Positions 1-8,315 are shown, numbered from the stretch's first letter. The stretch: DNA of 44,072 nt from DASSUW01 sp036520135 (GCA_036520135.1 DATDKF010000305.1:1-44072); one strand, 5' to 3'. The notes: generated from the sequence alone by a model not told the origin. Made by a program: numbers and translations.

Positions 1-291
1 GACGACTTCCGCTCCAGCATGCAGGCGTTCCATCCGCGCGGGTTTCGCGCCATGGCGCAGGCGTCTGCCGAGGACGTCCGCGACGTCCTGCCCCACGTTG
101 ACGTCCCGACATTGCTGGTGTACGGCGACCGGGATGTGCGAGCCCCCCTGACTGTCGCCGAGGCCCTGCACGCAGCGATCTCGGGCTCGAGGCTCGTCGC
201 CCTGCCGGACGCGGGCCATCTCTGCAACATCGAAGCTCCGGACGAGTTCAGCACCGCAGTCCGGAACTTCCTCCAAGAGAGTCGTCGCTAG
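1..291 (+). CDS. alpha/beta hydrolase, C-terminal part (gene runs off the left edge)
   Basis: The frame is open from the first base, so the gene starts outside the window and only about 96 C-terminal residues are visible. The strand-turn LLVYGDRDVRAP carries the usual acid residue, and the motif DAGHLCNIEAPDEF carries the catalytic histidine. Both are typical of the last third of an alpha/beta hydrolase (MhpC or haloperoxidase-like), and the C-terminal helix ending in NFL fits the fold. The nucleophile elbow lies outside the window, so substrate and exact enzyme class cannot be given. The sequence has normal coding character and no break. The ATG at 19 is internal, not the true start. Confidence 0.85.
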   Translation, partial: DDFRSSMQAFHPRGFRAMAQASAEDVRDVLPHVDVPTLLVYGDRDVRAPLTVAEALHAAISGSRLVALPDAGHLCNIEAPDEFSTAVRNFLQESRR

Positions 292-889
292 ATCACAGAC
301 GAGGCGCCGCACGCGCCTTCGCGTGAAGGCGAGACTGCCGCCGGGCACCGCCTCCGCTTGCGCTGCGGACGAACGGGAAAGCACGGCGAGTACGTCAGCA
401 CACGCCCGCGTACCTCAGCGGTTGCAGTAGTCGATGCCGGCCCGGGTAGCGCTTTCGGGGATCGTCCTTTGCGACGGCGAGGTGGGTACCGAGCGAGACG
501 CTCACTTCCCCGCGTGAACGCAGCCTCTCGAGCAGCGCCACTGGAACAAGTCGTACACACGACATCGCTGCGATAACCGGGAGGAGATGACCGCGCGTAT
601 TGATGACCGTCGCGGTTTCACTGCAACCGGGGGACTGCCGCGACGACTCTCCGGCCAGACGTGACCGCGTGGTGCGCCGCGCTGGCGCTCCTGTCGCTTC
701 GGGGTTCACTCACGTCCGGGAAGGTGCCGGGCGGCCTGGACGTCCTCGCACCCGGGATTGCAGGCGCCCTGGAACGAGGTCAGCTGCATCCCACGCGGCG
801 ACTCTAGTCACCGCGCGCACGTCTCCGCACGGGCAGCGTCATGCTCGAGACCTGGCTCGGCCAGCGGATGATCGCGCCCCAACGCCCTG
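292..889. other. 598 bp without a confident gene
   Basis: No ORF here resembles a known family. A short ATG ORF at 587-664 has a good ribosome-binding site (GGGAGGAG) and overlaps a GTG ORF at 661-807 through GTGA. The 48-residue product begins with a hydrophobic stretch, but I cannot show that either is real. No terminator, tRNA or repeat was recognised. Confidence 0.4.
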
Positions 890-1315
890 TTACAGGGCCA
901 CGTCGGCGCGCGCGAGGATGCTGTCCGGCATCAACCGGACCAGGCAGTCGTCGAACTCCTCGTTGCGCCGTCCGTACTCCTCGGCTCGCCCGGCGCCAAC
1001 GTAGCGGGCGGCGATTCTCGTCGTCCAGGAACGAAAATCGTCCGGGCGAACCGCCATCTCAACCGTGCCGCGAACGCGCACGAACGCATGCGGGAAGGCC
1101 TCGTCGTCGACAACGAGCGCCGCACGCGGATCGCGCGCGAGGTTCCGCGCCTTCACCGACGAGCTGGAGCACGTGAACACGACCTCGTCGCCGTCGAGCA
1201 CGAACCACACGGGCACGACGTCGGGGGCCCCGTCCGCGCGGGTCGTCGCCAGCTTGGCGGTCCGAACGCCGTCCGCGAGAAATGCCCGCGCCTCATTCGC
1301 GCTCATCTCGCGCAT
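890..1315 (-). CDS. PPOX-class (FMN/F420-dependent) split-barrel oxidoreductase
   Basis: About 141 residues with the split-barrel flavin fold pattern of pyridoxamine-5'-phosphate-oxidase-like proteins. An early strand reads AKLATTRADGAPDVVPVWF, then VVFTCSSSSVKARNLARDPR, then a strand ending VRVRGTVEM. These match the actinobacterial PPOX-class F420-dependent family, which reduces or binds small substrates using F420 or FMN in the cytoplasm. The open frame extends to 1411, but ATG at 1315 gives the natural N-terminus (MREMSANEARAFL) and follows a purine-rich AGGTAGGG. The gene stands alone between non-coding stretches. Whether F420 or FMN is used cannot be read from the sequence. Confidence 0.85.
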   Translation of the reverse strand: MREMSANEARAFLADGVRTAKLATTRADGAPDVVPVWFVLDGDEVVFTCSSSSVKARNLARDPRAALVVDDEAFPHAFVRVRGTVEMAVRPDDFRSWTTRIAARYVGAGRAEEYGRRNEEFDDCLVRLMPDSILARADVAL

Positions 1316-1462
1316 CGCGAAGACCCTACCTACGCGGACGTCGTCCTCGCCTAGATGCGCTCGTCTCTTCTGACGCCCGGTGGACGCGTGCAAGGGACGC
1401 ATACCGGCCATCCGTTGCGGCCGCGACCTCAGTCCGCTTTAGCGCGAAACGGGGCGACACCC

Positions 1463-1618
1463 GTAGCACTAGGAGACGCCGTTAGCCCACAATGGCCGGC
1501 GACCAGAACGTGACGGCCTCGAGCCCCCGTCGCGCGTGGAAGCCACAGTGTCGCAATGACGTCCGATGCGAGCGCGTGGGGGAGACGCGGGAGGACGCTC
1601 GCTGCTCGTCCCGAGCAG
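1463..1618. repeat. dispersed repeat, copy 1 (~160 bp, diverged)
   Basis: The stretch shares several blocks, in the same order and spacing, with 17343-17505. The blocks are GTAGCACTAGG, then CACAATGGCCGG, then AGTGTCGCAATGA, then GATGCGAG, and finally CGCTCGCTGCTCGTC. Between blocks the copies differ by substitutions and small gaps. Neither copy carries a convincing ORF. It could be a degenerate mobile-element end, a conserved untranslated or regulatory region, or a small RNA; the sequence does not say which. Confidence 0.7.
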
Positions 1619-1637
1619 GCGCCTCGTGAGCTTCCCA

Positions 1638-1780
1638 TCAGACGACCGCATCCAGGCGGAAGCAGCAGCGCATGAGGTCGGTGCGGCAGTCGGTCAGGTC
1701 GTGCAGCCAGTACTCGAGGTACGCCTCTGGCCGTCCGTGTCGGCTTATGCGTCGAGCCATTCGCTAGCCGCACGGACCAT
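1638..1780 (-). pseudogene. small conserved-looking protein broken by a one-base deletion
   Basis: ATG at 1780 follows a strong ribosome-binding site (GAGGAGG, about 8 bases upstream). The frame reads MVRAASEWLDA and then hits TAA. Restoring one base there (GCATAA read as GCC ATA A) continues as ISRHGRPEAYLEYWL and on to a TGA at 1638, giving about 48 residues. The downstream part (WLHDLTDCRTDLMRCCFRLD) looks strongly coding, with acidic, aromatic and cysteine residues. No family recognised. The break is a single base at a short C run, so it may be a sequencing error rather than true inactivation. Confidence 0.5.
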
Positions 1781-1939
1781 TGGGGTGTCCTCCTCAGCGG
1801 AGGAGCGACGCCACGGGCCGTTCGGCACGCGAGCCGGACGCATACTCCCTGTTCGTCACCGCGTCGCGATCCAGCCGCTGGTGGGCTCGATCCGGTCCCG
1901 GACCGGCGGCACTTGATATCGCGGTGTCGTCCGGCGCGG

Positions 1940-2113
1940 CTACGCGGGGGGCGGGTCGGGCACATCGGCCCGACTCAAGTCTGAGCCCTGCGGATCCGTC
2001 GCGTCACCGTGTAGGTCGACTTTGCCGCGCGGCGTGATGAGGATCATCCCGGCGACCACGAGCACCGTCGCGGCGAAGCCCGCGACGGCGAGCAGTACCT
2101 CGAGACCGGTCAC
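1940..2113 (-). CDS. 57-residue single-pass membrane protein
   Basis: GTG at 2113 overlaps the TGA of the upstream gene (GTGA, four-base overlap), indicating translational coupling. The product begins VTGLEVLLAVAGFAATVLVV, one transmembrane helix, followed by a basic residue pair and a polar, proline-rich tail ending DVPDPPPA. The frame is open further upstream, but the GTGA overlap and the placement of the helix make this start most likely. It is the last of three small overlapping ORFs. No family recognised; an accessory subunit of a membrane complex is possible but unsupported. Confidence 0.55.
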   Translation of the reverse strand: MTGLEVLLAVAGFAATVLVVAGMILITPRGKVDLHGDATDPQGSDLSRADVPDPPPA

Positions 2114-2286
2114 TGTGTCCTCACCGCGGCCATCCAGAAGCCGCCGGCGGCCAGGATCGAAGGCACCCACAGGCCCACGAAAACGCCCTCCTCACGGTGG
2201 TCGGTGAACCAGAGGGCGATCGAGAGCAGGAACGAGGCGAACGCGGCGATCAGGAACAGCGTCACGCCCAACCGGTGTCTGCTCAT
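2110..2286 (-). CDS. 58-residue small membrane protein, two helices
   Basis: ATG at 2286 (MSRHRLGVTLFL) is preceded by GGAGG and overlaps the stop of the short ORF before it through ATGA. Two hydrophobic segments are visible, LFLIAAFASFLLSIALW and VGLWVPSILAAGGFWM, separated by the polar loop FTDHREEGVF, so a helical hairpin in the membrane is expected. The end overlaps the next gene by four bases. The open frame to 2454 is longer, but its upstream part is arginine-rich and not coding-like. No family recognised. Confidence 0.6.
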   Translation of the reverse strand: MSRHRLGVTLFLIAAFASFLLSIALWFTDHREEGVFVGLWVPSILAAGGFWMAAVRTQ

Positions 2287-2351
2287 GATGCCTCGGCCTC
2301 CGGCCGGCGGGTCGATGCCCGCCTGCCGATCGACGTGCGCACTTCGGCCAT
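2283..2351 (-). CDS. 22-residue ORF at the head of a three-ORF overlapping unit
   Basis: ATG at 2351 follows ACAGGAGA with ideal spacing, and the ORF ends in an ATGA overlap with the membrane protein at 2286. The product, MAEVRTSIGRRASTRRPEAE plus two residues, is polar and basic. The strong ribosome-binding site and coupled stop suggest a real translated ORF, either a small protein or a leader peptide that delivers ribosomes to the next gene. There is no homology argument, hence the low confidence. Confidence 0.4.
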   Translation of the reverse strand: MAEVRTSIGRRASTRRPEAEAS

Positions 2352-2500
2352 GCCGGTCTCCTGTCGTTGGAATCAGATGTGTACGGCGCCGCAGCGCCCA
2401 CCAGGTCGCGGCCCGGGCCTGCAAGGCATCTTCGACCGCGAGACGGTCCTCCACAGCCCCGTAGCCGCGCCCGCTTGGGCTCGGGGACTACGTGGCTCGG

Positions 2501-3142
2501 CTAGTGACGCCGGACTTCGTTGACGGCGGCCGCGACGGCGCCGACGGCGGTTGCCACCGTCAGTGGGCTCACGCCGTTGCCGTTGCTCGAGCGCAGCGCC
2601 CGGCGTAGCGGCGGACGGCTGTGGTCGGTCTGGGCAAGCAGACCGTTGACGGCCACTAGCGCGACGCCACTTACGATGTTGAGGGTGCCCAGCGTGCCGA
2701 GTGTCTTCTGTATCCGGGCGGCCTCTGGCGGTGTGTCCGGAGCCGGCTCGGTGCCGGTCTCGACGGGCACGGCACCGTCTGGCGCGAGCTTGGCCAGCCG
2801 GGCGCCCTGAATGCCGTTGACGAGCCCGCTCGCGACCGATGTGGCCATCAGGCCGTCCTTGAGCGTGGAGAGGGTGCGCTCTCTTGCTGAGAGCTGGTCG
2901 GGGCGGGTTTCGGTCGCGCGCGCCGCGGCCCAGCCGGCGGCGGCGGCACCGAGGCCGAGTGCGTTGACGACGTTGTAGCCGTTCCAGGCCGCGTTCGCGA
3001 CCGCGCCGCGCTCCGGTCGGCTGGAGATCCGTCGCAGCGCCGGGTTGTGCGCGAACTTCCCGAACATGGCGCCACCGAGCCATGCGGCGAGTCCGACGTC
3101 GTGCGCCGCCCGCGTGGTGTGGGCGAGAGTGTCTGAGACCAT
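2501..3142 (-). CDS. conserved-looking hypothetical membrane-associated protein (213 aa)
   Basis: ATG at 3142. The product has several alanine/glycine-rich hydrophobic segments: HDVGLAAWLGGAMFGKFAHN near residue 15, VVNALGLGAAAAGWAAA near 60, LNIVSGVALVAVNGLLA near 155 and a C-terminal VATAVGAVAAAVNEV. Charged linkers separate them, including a proline- and glutamate-rich loop around 125-140. Codon use is typical for the window, and the long antisense ORFs here look like shadows. I do not recognise the family. The start lacks a strong ribosome-binding site, so the N-terminus is less certain than the rest. Confidence 0.7.
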   Translation of the reverse strand: MVSDTLAHTTRAAHDVGLAAWLGGAMFGKFAHNPALRRISSRPERGAVANAAWNGYNVVNALGLGAAAAGWAAARATETRPDQLSARERTLSTLKDGLMATSVASGLVNGIQGARLAKLAPDGAVPVETGTEPAPDTPPEAARIQKTLGTLGTLNIVSGVALVAVNGLLAQTDHSRPPLRRALRSSNGNGVSPLTVATAVGAVAAAVNEVRRH

Positions 3143-3280
3143 GGCGACGCACTACCCAACCAACGCGCCGCACCGCTCCGACAGGTCGAAACCCGGACCG
3201 CTTCGCTGTCTCGATCCGTACGCGCTTCGGCGCGGATAGCAGCGCTGACGCGATGCCCGGAGGGCACGCGCGAGCGCGGC

Positions 3281-3529
3281 TCACCGCGTGACGCGGCGGC
3301 CACGGCGCGGCATGTGCGAGCGGGGCCAGGCAGGCCTGTGCGGGGCATCGACCGACATCGCGTCGAGGCCAGGTCGGCAATAGCGCAGCTCTGCGGCTCG
3401 GTAAGTGTCGCCGCCTGTGTCCTCACAAGTAACGCTGATTACGGCTGTCACGCCGATCACCAGGACGACGCGTCCCTCGTATGCGACGACGTCCTCGACC
3501 AGGACCCAATCGCCACACTTCACGCTCAC
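3281..3529 (-). CDS. small hypothetical protein (82 aa), beta-rich N-terminal half
   Basis: GTG at 3529 follows an excellent ribosome-binding site (GGAGGAGGG, about 5 bases away), which decides the start although the frame is open to 3751. The first 50 residues alternate in beta-strand fashion (VKCGDWVLVEDVVAYEGRVV, then VIGVTAVISVTCEDTGG) and resemble a small SH3/KOW-like barrel. The C-terminal 25 residues are basic and proline-rich and may be read-through of a shorter original. No known family recognised. Confidence 0.55.
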   Translation of the reverse strand: MSVKCGDWVLVEDVVAYEGRVVLVIGVTAVISVTCEDTGGDTYRAAELRYCRPGLDAMSVDAPHRPAWPRSHMPRRGRRVTR

Positions 3530-3669
3530 CGCGCCCTCCTCCATCATCCGGCGAGCTACCCCGCAAGCGCATCTGCGCATGGCCACCGGTCCACTTCCGG
3601 ACTCCCGCGCTACCGGGGTCGCGTCGCTGGTCTCCCGGCGGACGGATACGAAGGGGCGTGGTGGCTGGA

Positions 3670-4412
3670 TCACGGCACGCTCGCGTCGCTCAAGCACTCG
3701 GCTTCGCGTTGCGTTCGAGCCCCGTCGCGGCGGGTCCGTCCCCATGCCCACTGGGACATGGGATACGCATAGCGGCGCATCTCGTTCAACAGCCCCAGCG
3801 GCTCGAGACCGCCGCCTCCGGTCAGCGGAGCGCGTCGGCGGGGGAGGGAAGCGGCGGCCCGACGTTCAGCTCGGCTACCGGCGTGAAGCGTCCCATGGGC
3901 GCCGCCACGGCGAGCTGGAAGCGCAGGCGGCCGGTGGCGGCGGCGGTCCGCACGCGCTCGAGCTCGGTCTCGCCCGCGGGGCGCGGCGAGTCTGGGTGCG
4001 GCAGCGCGCCCACGATGAACCGCTGGGCTCCGGCGCGGTAGAGGCAGGGAGGGGGTGTAGGGCCGCTGCTGCAGGTCCTTCGCGGGCAGGAACAGGTGGT
4101 GAAGCACCGGCTGGTCTGCGGAGCTCACGAGCAGGAAGTCCTGATGCAGGCCGCGTCCGTAGGCGTCGAGCGCCCGGATCGACATGCCGAGCAGGTCTGG
4201 GAGCGGCCGCGGCAGGCCCAGGGAGCGCGAGAAACGCACGCGGGCACCCCGCCCACGACGAGCCGCGCTGCGTAGACCTCACCGTGCGGATGCATCGCCT
4301 TGCCGCGCCGGGCAGCGGCCACGAGGGCGAGTACCGCGCCCACAGCGACATCGGCGACAGCCGCCACGGTCCGAACCGTGCGCGTCGTGGGTTGCGGACA
4401 GGCCGTGGCCAT
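3670..4412 (-). pseudogene. catalase-fold-like protein ('phosphodiesterase'-annotated family), copy 1, frame-broken
   Basis: The protein can be read only by changing frame three times. One frame gives VGAVLALVAAARRGKAMHPH and then GEVYAARLVV. A second gives RFSRSLGLPRPLPDLLGMSI, ALDAYGRGLHQDFLLVSSAD and HHLFLPAKD. The first frame returns with FIVGALPHPD and FQLAVAAPMGRFTPVAELNV. The end is TGGGGLEPLGLLNEMRRYAY. The order (HPxG, RxSRSLGLP, DxxGRGxHQD, final GGGLxPxGxLN) matches an actinobacterial family that I recall as catalase-related and often labelled phosphodiesterase; the name is uncertain. Copy 2 lies at 11690-12230. Each break is one base, so decay and sequencing error are both possible. 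Confidence 0.6.
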
Positions 4413-4491
4413 GCCCTGGGCCGGGCTGCCCGGAGACGGAGGACGAGGCGATCCATGTCGGCCGCGCGCGTGGGCCGCGCCCACGGCGGCC

Positions 4492-4912
4492 TCACACCGG
4501 GCGTGCCGGAGTCCCAGGCGCCGTCACGTCGCGCGAGCTGAGCCCAGCGGCCAGGCCCGCGGCGGTGATCAGGAGATGAAGGAGGTTGTCGGCGGTATCG
4601 ACGGGAACAGCCACAGCACCTGGTCGCCGGTGACGAAGCCCCAGATCGTCACGGCGAGGTACAGCGCCCCGAACCCCAGCGCTTACGCGCGCGCCGAGTC
4701 CCGCCGCCGCCACAGGGCGAGACCGAGCAGGCCCGAGAGGATGTGCACGATGTTGTGCCAGCCGTTCACTCGAAGACGATGAGGTCGCTGCCGTCGACAT
4801 CGCTTCCGGTCCCAAACGACGAGTCGGCGATGAAGCCGAGGACGCCGACGACGAGCAACACGATGCCGAACAGGAGGGCGTACAGCTGGGCAGGTGTTCG
4901 TTCGCCCGTCAC
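4492..4912 (-). pseudogene. DUF4383-type membrane protein, frame-broken
   Basis: GTG at 4912 follows GGAGGAG and overlaps the upstream stop (GTGA). The frame reads VTGERTPAQLYALLFGIVLL through FIADSSFGTGSDVDG to IVFE and stops. One added base continues with VNGWHNIVHILSGLLGLALW to RRRDSARA, where TAA stands in place of an expected TAC. The same frame continues ALGFGALYLAVTIWGFVTGD, and after a second one-base shift VDTADNLLHLLITAAGLAAG to a TGA at 4492. The NxxHxxxHxxxG pattern and four helices are those of DUF4383 proteins of actinobacteria. Two deletions plus one nonsense codon make this a likely pseudogene, unless the region is poorly sequenced. Confidence 0.75.
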
Positions 4913-5036
4913 GGGCTCTCCTCCGGCTCGAGACGGGGGGTCCGGCGCGAGGCGAACGCGCGCCACGAGGCGAGGAGGACCACGCCGGCGACCGGTGTGG
5001 CGAGCGCGACGCCAATCAGTGCGCCAGCTCCTCCAT
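4910..5036 (-). pseudogene. small single-helix membrane protein with a one-base deletion
   Basis: ATG at 5036 reads MEELAH and then TGA. Adding one base (CACTGATT read as CAC CTG ATT) gives LIGVALATPVAGVVLLASWR, then AFASRRTPRLEPEESP, with the stop overlapping the GTG of the DUF4383 gene. The product would be about 42 residues with one transmembrane helix and a charged tail. The overlap suggests that the two were co-translated. No family recognised. Confidence 0.45.
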
Positions 5037-5233
5037 GAATCCTGAGTGCTCCACGCGTCGTCGTAACCCGGCACGCGTCCGCACCACGTCGCGCGCGGTC
5101 CGGACGACGACGGCCGCGGCGCCTGCGGTTCGATCGCAGACGGCGAGCCCCGATTACGTCGACTCGCCCGGACGTCCGCGCGAGGCGCTAACGCAATGCG
5201 CGCGACAAGCGAGTGTCAAGAGGATCGCTGCGT

Positions 5234-6391
5234 TCAGCCGGTCGCGGCGCTCTCGTCCAGGAGCGGCGAGTCGGGTGGCGGGCGGTCGCGCGAGTACTCA
5301 AGCACGACCGAGAGGATGCCGGCGACGGGGACAGCGAGGAAGACCCCCACGATGCCGCCGAGAACGCCGCCTGCCGCAAGTGCGACGACGATGACCGCAG
5401 GGTGCAGGTGGACGGTGCGAGCCATGAGCACCGGGTACAGGAGATGACCTTCGATCTGCTGGACCACGACGATCGCCGCCAGTACGAGCAGCGCATCGAC
5501 CAGCCCGCCGGATACGAGCGCGATCAGGACTGCGACGAGGCCCGCCAGGAACGCACCGATGAGCGGGACAAAGGCCGCGAAGAACGTGATGATCATCAGC
5601 GGCACGACGAGTGGCACCCCGATGATCGCCAGCGCGATGCCGATCAGGATGGCGTCGACCAGCCCGACGAGTGCGATGCCGCGGATGTAGCCGGCGAGGG
5701 CCATGTACGCCCGCCGGCCGAGTTCGTCGGCGTCGCGGCGGCTGCGGTCTCCGACCAGAGCGATCGCGTACCCCCACATTCGCTCGCCGTCCTTGAGGAC
5801 GAAGAACGTGAGCAGCACCGCGATGATCAGGCCCGTAACGATCTCCCCGAGCAGCACCGCGCCGCTCTGTAGGCCGCGTGCGAGCGGACCGCTGTTCTCG
5901 CGAAGGCGCGCGATGCCCTCGTCGACGGTCTGATCGAGTTCGCGGTCGCTGACGTTGAACGGCGGGTCGGCGAGCACGTCGCTCGCCTCGCGGATGCCGT
6001 CCTCGGCTTGCGGGCGCAGTTCATCGAACTGGTCCGCCACCGAGGGCGCGACCGCCGTCGCCACGGCCACCACCAGCAGGGCCGCCGCGATCATCGCCAC
6101 CGCGGCCGCTAGGGCGTCTGGCGCGTTGCGGTCCTTCAGCCAGCGGACCAGCGGCAGCAGCAGTGTGCTTGCCAGCAACGCGACGATGATCGGCAGCACG
6201 ACGACCCGCAGATGCACCAGCGCATAGACGACCACGGCGATCGCCGCGGCGATCACCAGGAATCGCCAACTCGCGGCCGCAGCGGTCCGGTACCAGGCCG
6301 GCAGCGCCTCGTCCTCCATGCGGCGCGCCCCCACCCTGCGGTCGGGCCGCGCCTCCGCCCGCTCTGCCGGCTGCGTCTCGGCCTCTGACAT
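5234..6391 (-). CDS. AI-2E family transporter (PerM-like permease)
   Basis: 385 residues. After a charged, proline-rich N-terminus (1-35) there are multiple transmembrane helices, from about residue 40 (WRFLVIAAAIAVVVYALVHL) to the last near 370. The family features are present: the soluble middle domain (about 100-190) containing DQFDELRPQAEDGIREAS, the conserved LTFFVLKDGERM segment, and the C-terminal block VPLIGAFLAGLVAVLIALVS followed by QQIEGHLLYPVLMARTVHLH. The last motif (QQxExxxLxPxxM) is diagnostic. Members export or import small molecules or ions; AI-2 transport is shown for few. The gene is intact, unlike its broken neighbours on the right-hand side of its transcript. Confidence 0.93.
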   Translation of the reverse strand: MSEAETQPAERAEARPDRRVGARRMEDEALPAWYRTAAAASWRFLVIAAAIAVVVYALVHLRVVVLPIIVALLASTLLLPLVRWLKDRNAPDALAAAVAMIAAALLVVAVATAVAPSVADQFDELRPQAEDGIREASDVLADPPFNVSDRELDQTVDEGIARLRENSGPLARGLQSGAVLLGEIVTGLIIAVLLTFFVLKDGERMWGYAIALVGDRSRRDADELGRRAYMALAGYIRGIALVGLVDAILIGIALAIIGVPLVVPLMIITFFAAFVPLIGAFLAGLVAVLIALVSGGLVDALLVLAAIVVVQQIEGHLLYPVLMARTVHLHPAVIVVALAAGGVLGGIVGVFLAVPVAGILSVVLEYSRDRPPPDSPLLDESAATG

Positions 6392-6432
6392 GCCGCCGGT
6401 CTACGTCCTGACCCTCGCCGGGCGCCGAGCGG

Positions 6433-6705
6433 CTACGCGCTCCCGACCGGTGTCGTTCCGAACATGAGGGTCCGGCGGCGAACGTCGTAGTGCACGACCG
6501 ATGCGGTCGAAAGCATGTCCTGCAGGTTGTCCGCGTCGTCGGGGTCCAGCGTGAGGACTTCTTCCCACGCGCCCTGGTCGAGCACGAGCTGCAGCGTCCA
6601 CGTCCCGGGTGCGTTCGCCTTGCCGGCGACCCACGTGAACTGGTAATGGCTGAGCTGCCGGACCTGGATGGAGTCGTCGGTGACGGGCTGCTTGGGCTGG
6701 GGCAT
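6433..6705 (-). CDS. small hypothetical protein (90 aa)
   Basis: ATG at 6705 follows GGAGAAGCTC, a good ribosome-binding site. The product reads MPQPKQPVTDDSIQVRQLSH, then YQFTWVAGKANAPGTWTLQL, WEEVLTLDPDDADNLQDMLS and a final beta-rich HYDVRRRTLMFGTTPVG. The alternation of strands around a central acidic helix suggests a compact alpha/beta protein. It lies in the same direction as the upstream-reading neighbours but does not overlap them. I do not recognise the family. Confidence 0.6.
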   Translation of the reverse strand: MPQPKQPVTDDSIQVRQLSHYQFTWVAGKANAPGTWTLQLVLDQGAWEEVLTLDPDDADNLQDMLSTASVVHYDVRRRTLMFGTTPVGSA

Positions 6706-7045
6706 GAGCTTCTCCGATCGGTGAGTGTTGGGCGAGGCTCACCGGGCCGCGGCCGGCTGACACGCCCCGGCCAGGCAAGCGTCACGTCGATGACGACGTG
6801 CCGGCTCGGCACGACGTCCACTGCCGCTTATCTGTGCCGGTCCTCGGCGTCAACGTCGGGAGAGGCCGTCGTGAGAGCGGTGGGCCGTGGGCGCGCTAGT
6901 CGGGGCGAGTGCGGTGCGTGCGGGCACCCGGGCTTATCTCGGTCCGCGACCCTGTGTGCCGGGTCGGTGACGTGATGGTTGATGGAGTGGTCCCGCGGGG
7001 TGATGCGTTGCGGCCGCTCGGTCTTTGTAGGCCGTCCACCTCTGG
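6706..7045. other. 340 bp without a recognisable gene
   Basis: The stretch lies between the small protein gene and a decayed helix-turn-helix reading frame. The ORFs in it are arginine- or histidine-rich and look like frame shadows. No RNA gene, repeat or terminator was found. Confidence 0.4.
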
Positions 7046-7280
7046 GTGACAGCAGCAGCATCGGGGGAGCGGGCCGCCGGGGGCATCGGTGTGAGGAAGG
7101 GCGTGACGGCGGGTGAGCTTGCGGTCACTACTGGGATCGCTCGCGCGACGGTGGCCAGTACCGTGGCACGCTGGCCGGCATCGGAACGCTCGAGCGGGCC
7201 GAACTGCCGGGAGGCGGCGTCGGATTCCGCTTGCCGAAGGCCGCCCCGCCTGGCGCGGTGTCCACGAGCTGCGGCATTGT
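7046..7280 (+). pseudogene. winged-helix (MarR-like) DNA-binding remnant, frameshifted
   Basis: One frame gives VRKGVTAGELAVTTGIARAT then VASTVAR. One base missing in CACGCTGG moves the rest to a second frame, LAGIGTLERAELPGGGVGFR then LPKAAPPGA. Together they form a helix-turn-helix plus wing: TAGELAxxTGIARATVASTVARLAGxGTLER is the classical arrangement of a winged helix in which the recognition helix precedes a beta wing. No convincing N-terminal domain precedes it, so the gene is 5'-truncated as well as shifted. Confidence 0.5.
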
Positions 7281-7490
7281 GAGATCGCCGGCGACGACCA
7301 CGAGGTCCGGTGCGAGCTCATGGTCTCCTCGATCGCGGGGCCCTCAACACCTCGGGGCGGAACGGTCTCAGACGAGCAGGTCGGCCCTCTGGACGATCCT
7401 CACTGCTCGTCAAGTATCACCCGGTCGCGCCGGCGGACGTCTCCCCTCGTGCCCGGCGCGGCGGGGCCGCGCCGGGCACCGGAGGCGGTC

Positions 7491-8009
7491 CTAGCGGGGG
7501 ATCAGGACCTTGTTGATGACGTGGATGACGCCGTTGGAGGCGCCGACGTCCGCCGTGGTGACCCGGGCGCCGCCGACGCGCACGGTTTCGCCGCGGACGC
7601 GGATGCGGACGCGCTGGCCGTTGAGTGTCTTGACCGAGCGGCGCTTCACGATCTTGGCCGCGGTCAGCTTGCGCCCGGCGACGTGGTAGAGCAGGACCGA
7701 GCGGAGCTTCGCCTTGTCCTCGCCGAGCTCATCGAGTGTCGCCTGCGGGACCTTCGCGAAGGCCGCGTCGGTCGGCGCGAACACGGTGTACGGGCCCTTG
7801 CTCTTCAGGGTCTTGACCAGGCCGGCCTTCTTGAGCAGCGAGGCGAGGGTGTTGAACTGCCCGGCCTTGACCGCGGTCTCGACGATGTCCTTCTTCGCGC
7901 CCGCCGAAGCGGCGCTCCCCTGCGGGCCGGCGCTTGCGGGCCCCGCGACCGCCACGGCGGACGCGGCCGCCAGGGCGGTGAGGGTGGAGATGCTGCGGAT
8001 CTTGTTCAT
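7491..8009 (-). CDS. secreted fasciclin (FAS1) domain protein
   Basis: 172 residues. Residues 1-27 form a signal peptide (basic MNKIRS, hydrophobic core, AGPASA cleavage region). One FAS1 domain fills the rest: KDIVETAVKAGQFNTLASLL, the H1 motif YTVFAPTDAAFAKVP, VLLYHVAGRKLTAAKI, and the H2 region GASNGVIHVINKVLIP at the end. Single FAS1 proteins are usually exported adhesion or matrix proteins. ATG at 8009 follows CAGGAGA. It sits 26 bp downstream of the DUF378 gene on the same strand, so the two probably share the promoter at 8316-8344 and may respond to the divergent CarH-type regulator. Confidence 0.93.
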   Translation of the reverse strand: MNKIRSISTLTALAAASAVAVAGPASAGPQGSAASAGAKKDIVETAVKAGQFNTLASLLKKAGLVKTLKSKGPYTVFAPTDAAFAKVPQATLDELGEDKAKLRSVLLYHVAGRKLTAAKIVKRRSVKTLNGQRVRIRVRGETVRVGGARVTTADVGASNGVIHVINKVLIPR

Positions 8010-8035
8010 GTTCGAGTCTCCTGTCTGGTGTTGAT

Positions 8036-8278
8036 CTAGCGCTGAGCGGTGGCCGGCCGGCGCGCGTCCGCGGTCCGGCGCTGCGCGAGTAGCGCGCCGA
8101 TGGCATAGATCGCGGCGAGCCCCACGAGGCCGTAGACGATCCGGCTGGCCGCGTTCGTGGTGCCGAACTCCTCGCCGAAGATCCAGGCGACGAGGTCGAG
8201 CTCGGCGAGCGCGACCAGGCCCCAGTTGAGCCCGCCGACGACGAGCAGGGCGGCGGCGACTGCATTCAGTCCCTTCAT
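8036..8278 (-). CDS. DUF378 family small membrane protein
   Basis: 80 residues from ATG 8278, chosen because AGAGGTG stands 6 bases upstream; longer starts at 8344 and 8308 lack one. The core MKGLNAVAAALLVVGGLNWG, then LVALAELDLVAWIFGE and SRIVYGLVGLAAIYAIGALL, matches the two-helix DUF378 family with its LNWGL motif. The tail is basic. It is the first gene of a two-gene unit with fasciclin, transcribed away from the B12-binding regulator through a shared intergenic region that carries 11-bp-spaced repeats. The function of DUF378 is unknown. Confidence 0.88.
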   Translation of the reverse strand: MKGLNAVAAALLVVGGLNWGLVALAELDLVAWIFGEEFGTTNAASRIVYGLVGLAAIYAIGALLAQRRTADARRPATAQR

Positions 8279-8309
8279 CTGTTCACCTCTTGTACGGGTG
8301 TTGTCCATG
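8279..8309. promoter_or_regulatory. second 11-bp-phased TGT array in front of the DUF378 gene (possible CarH site)
   Basis: TGT occurs at 8280, 8291 and 8302, exactly 11 bp apart, giving TGTTCA, TGTACG and TGTCCA. Two of the three fit the TGTnnA half of the CarH repeat; the middle one does not. It lies in the predicted 5' untranslated region of the DUF378 transcript and covers its ribosome-binding site. Weaker than the array at 8338-8370. Confidence 0.35.
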
Positions 8310-8315
8310 TGCGGC

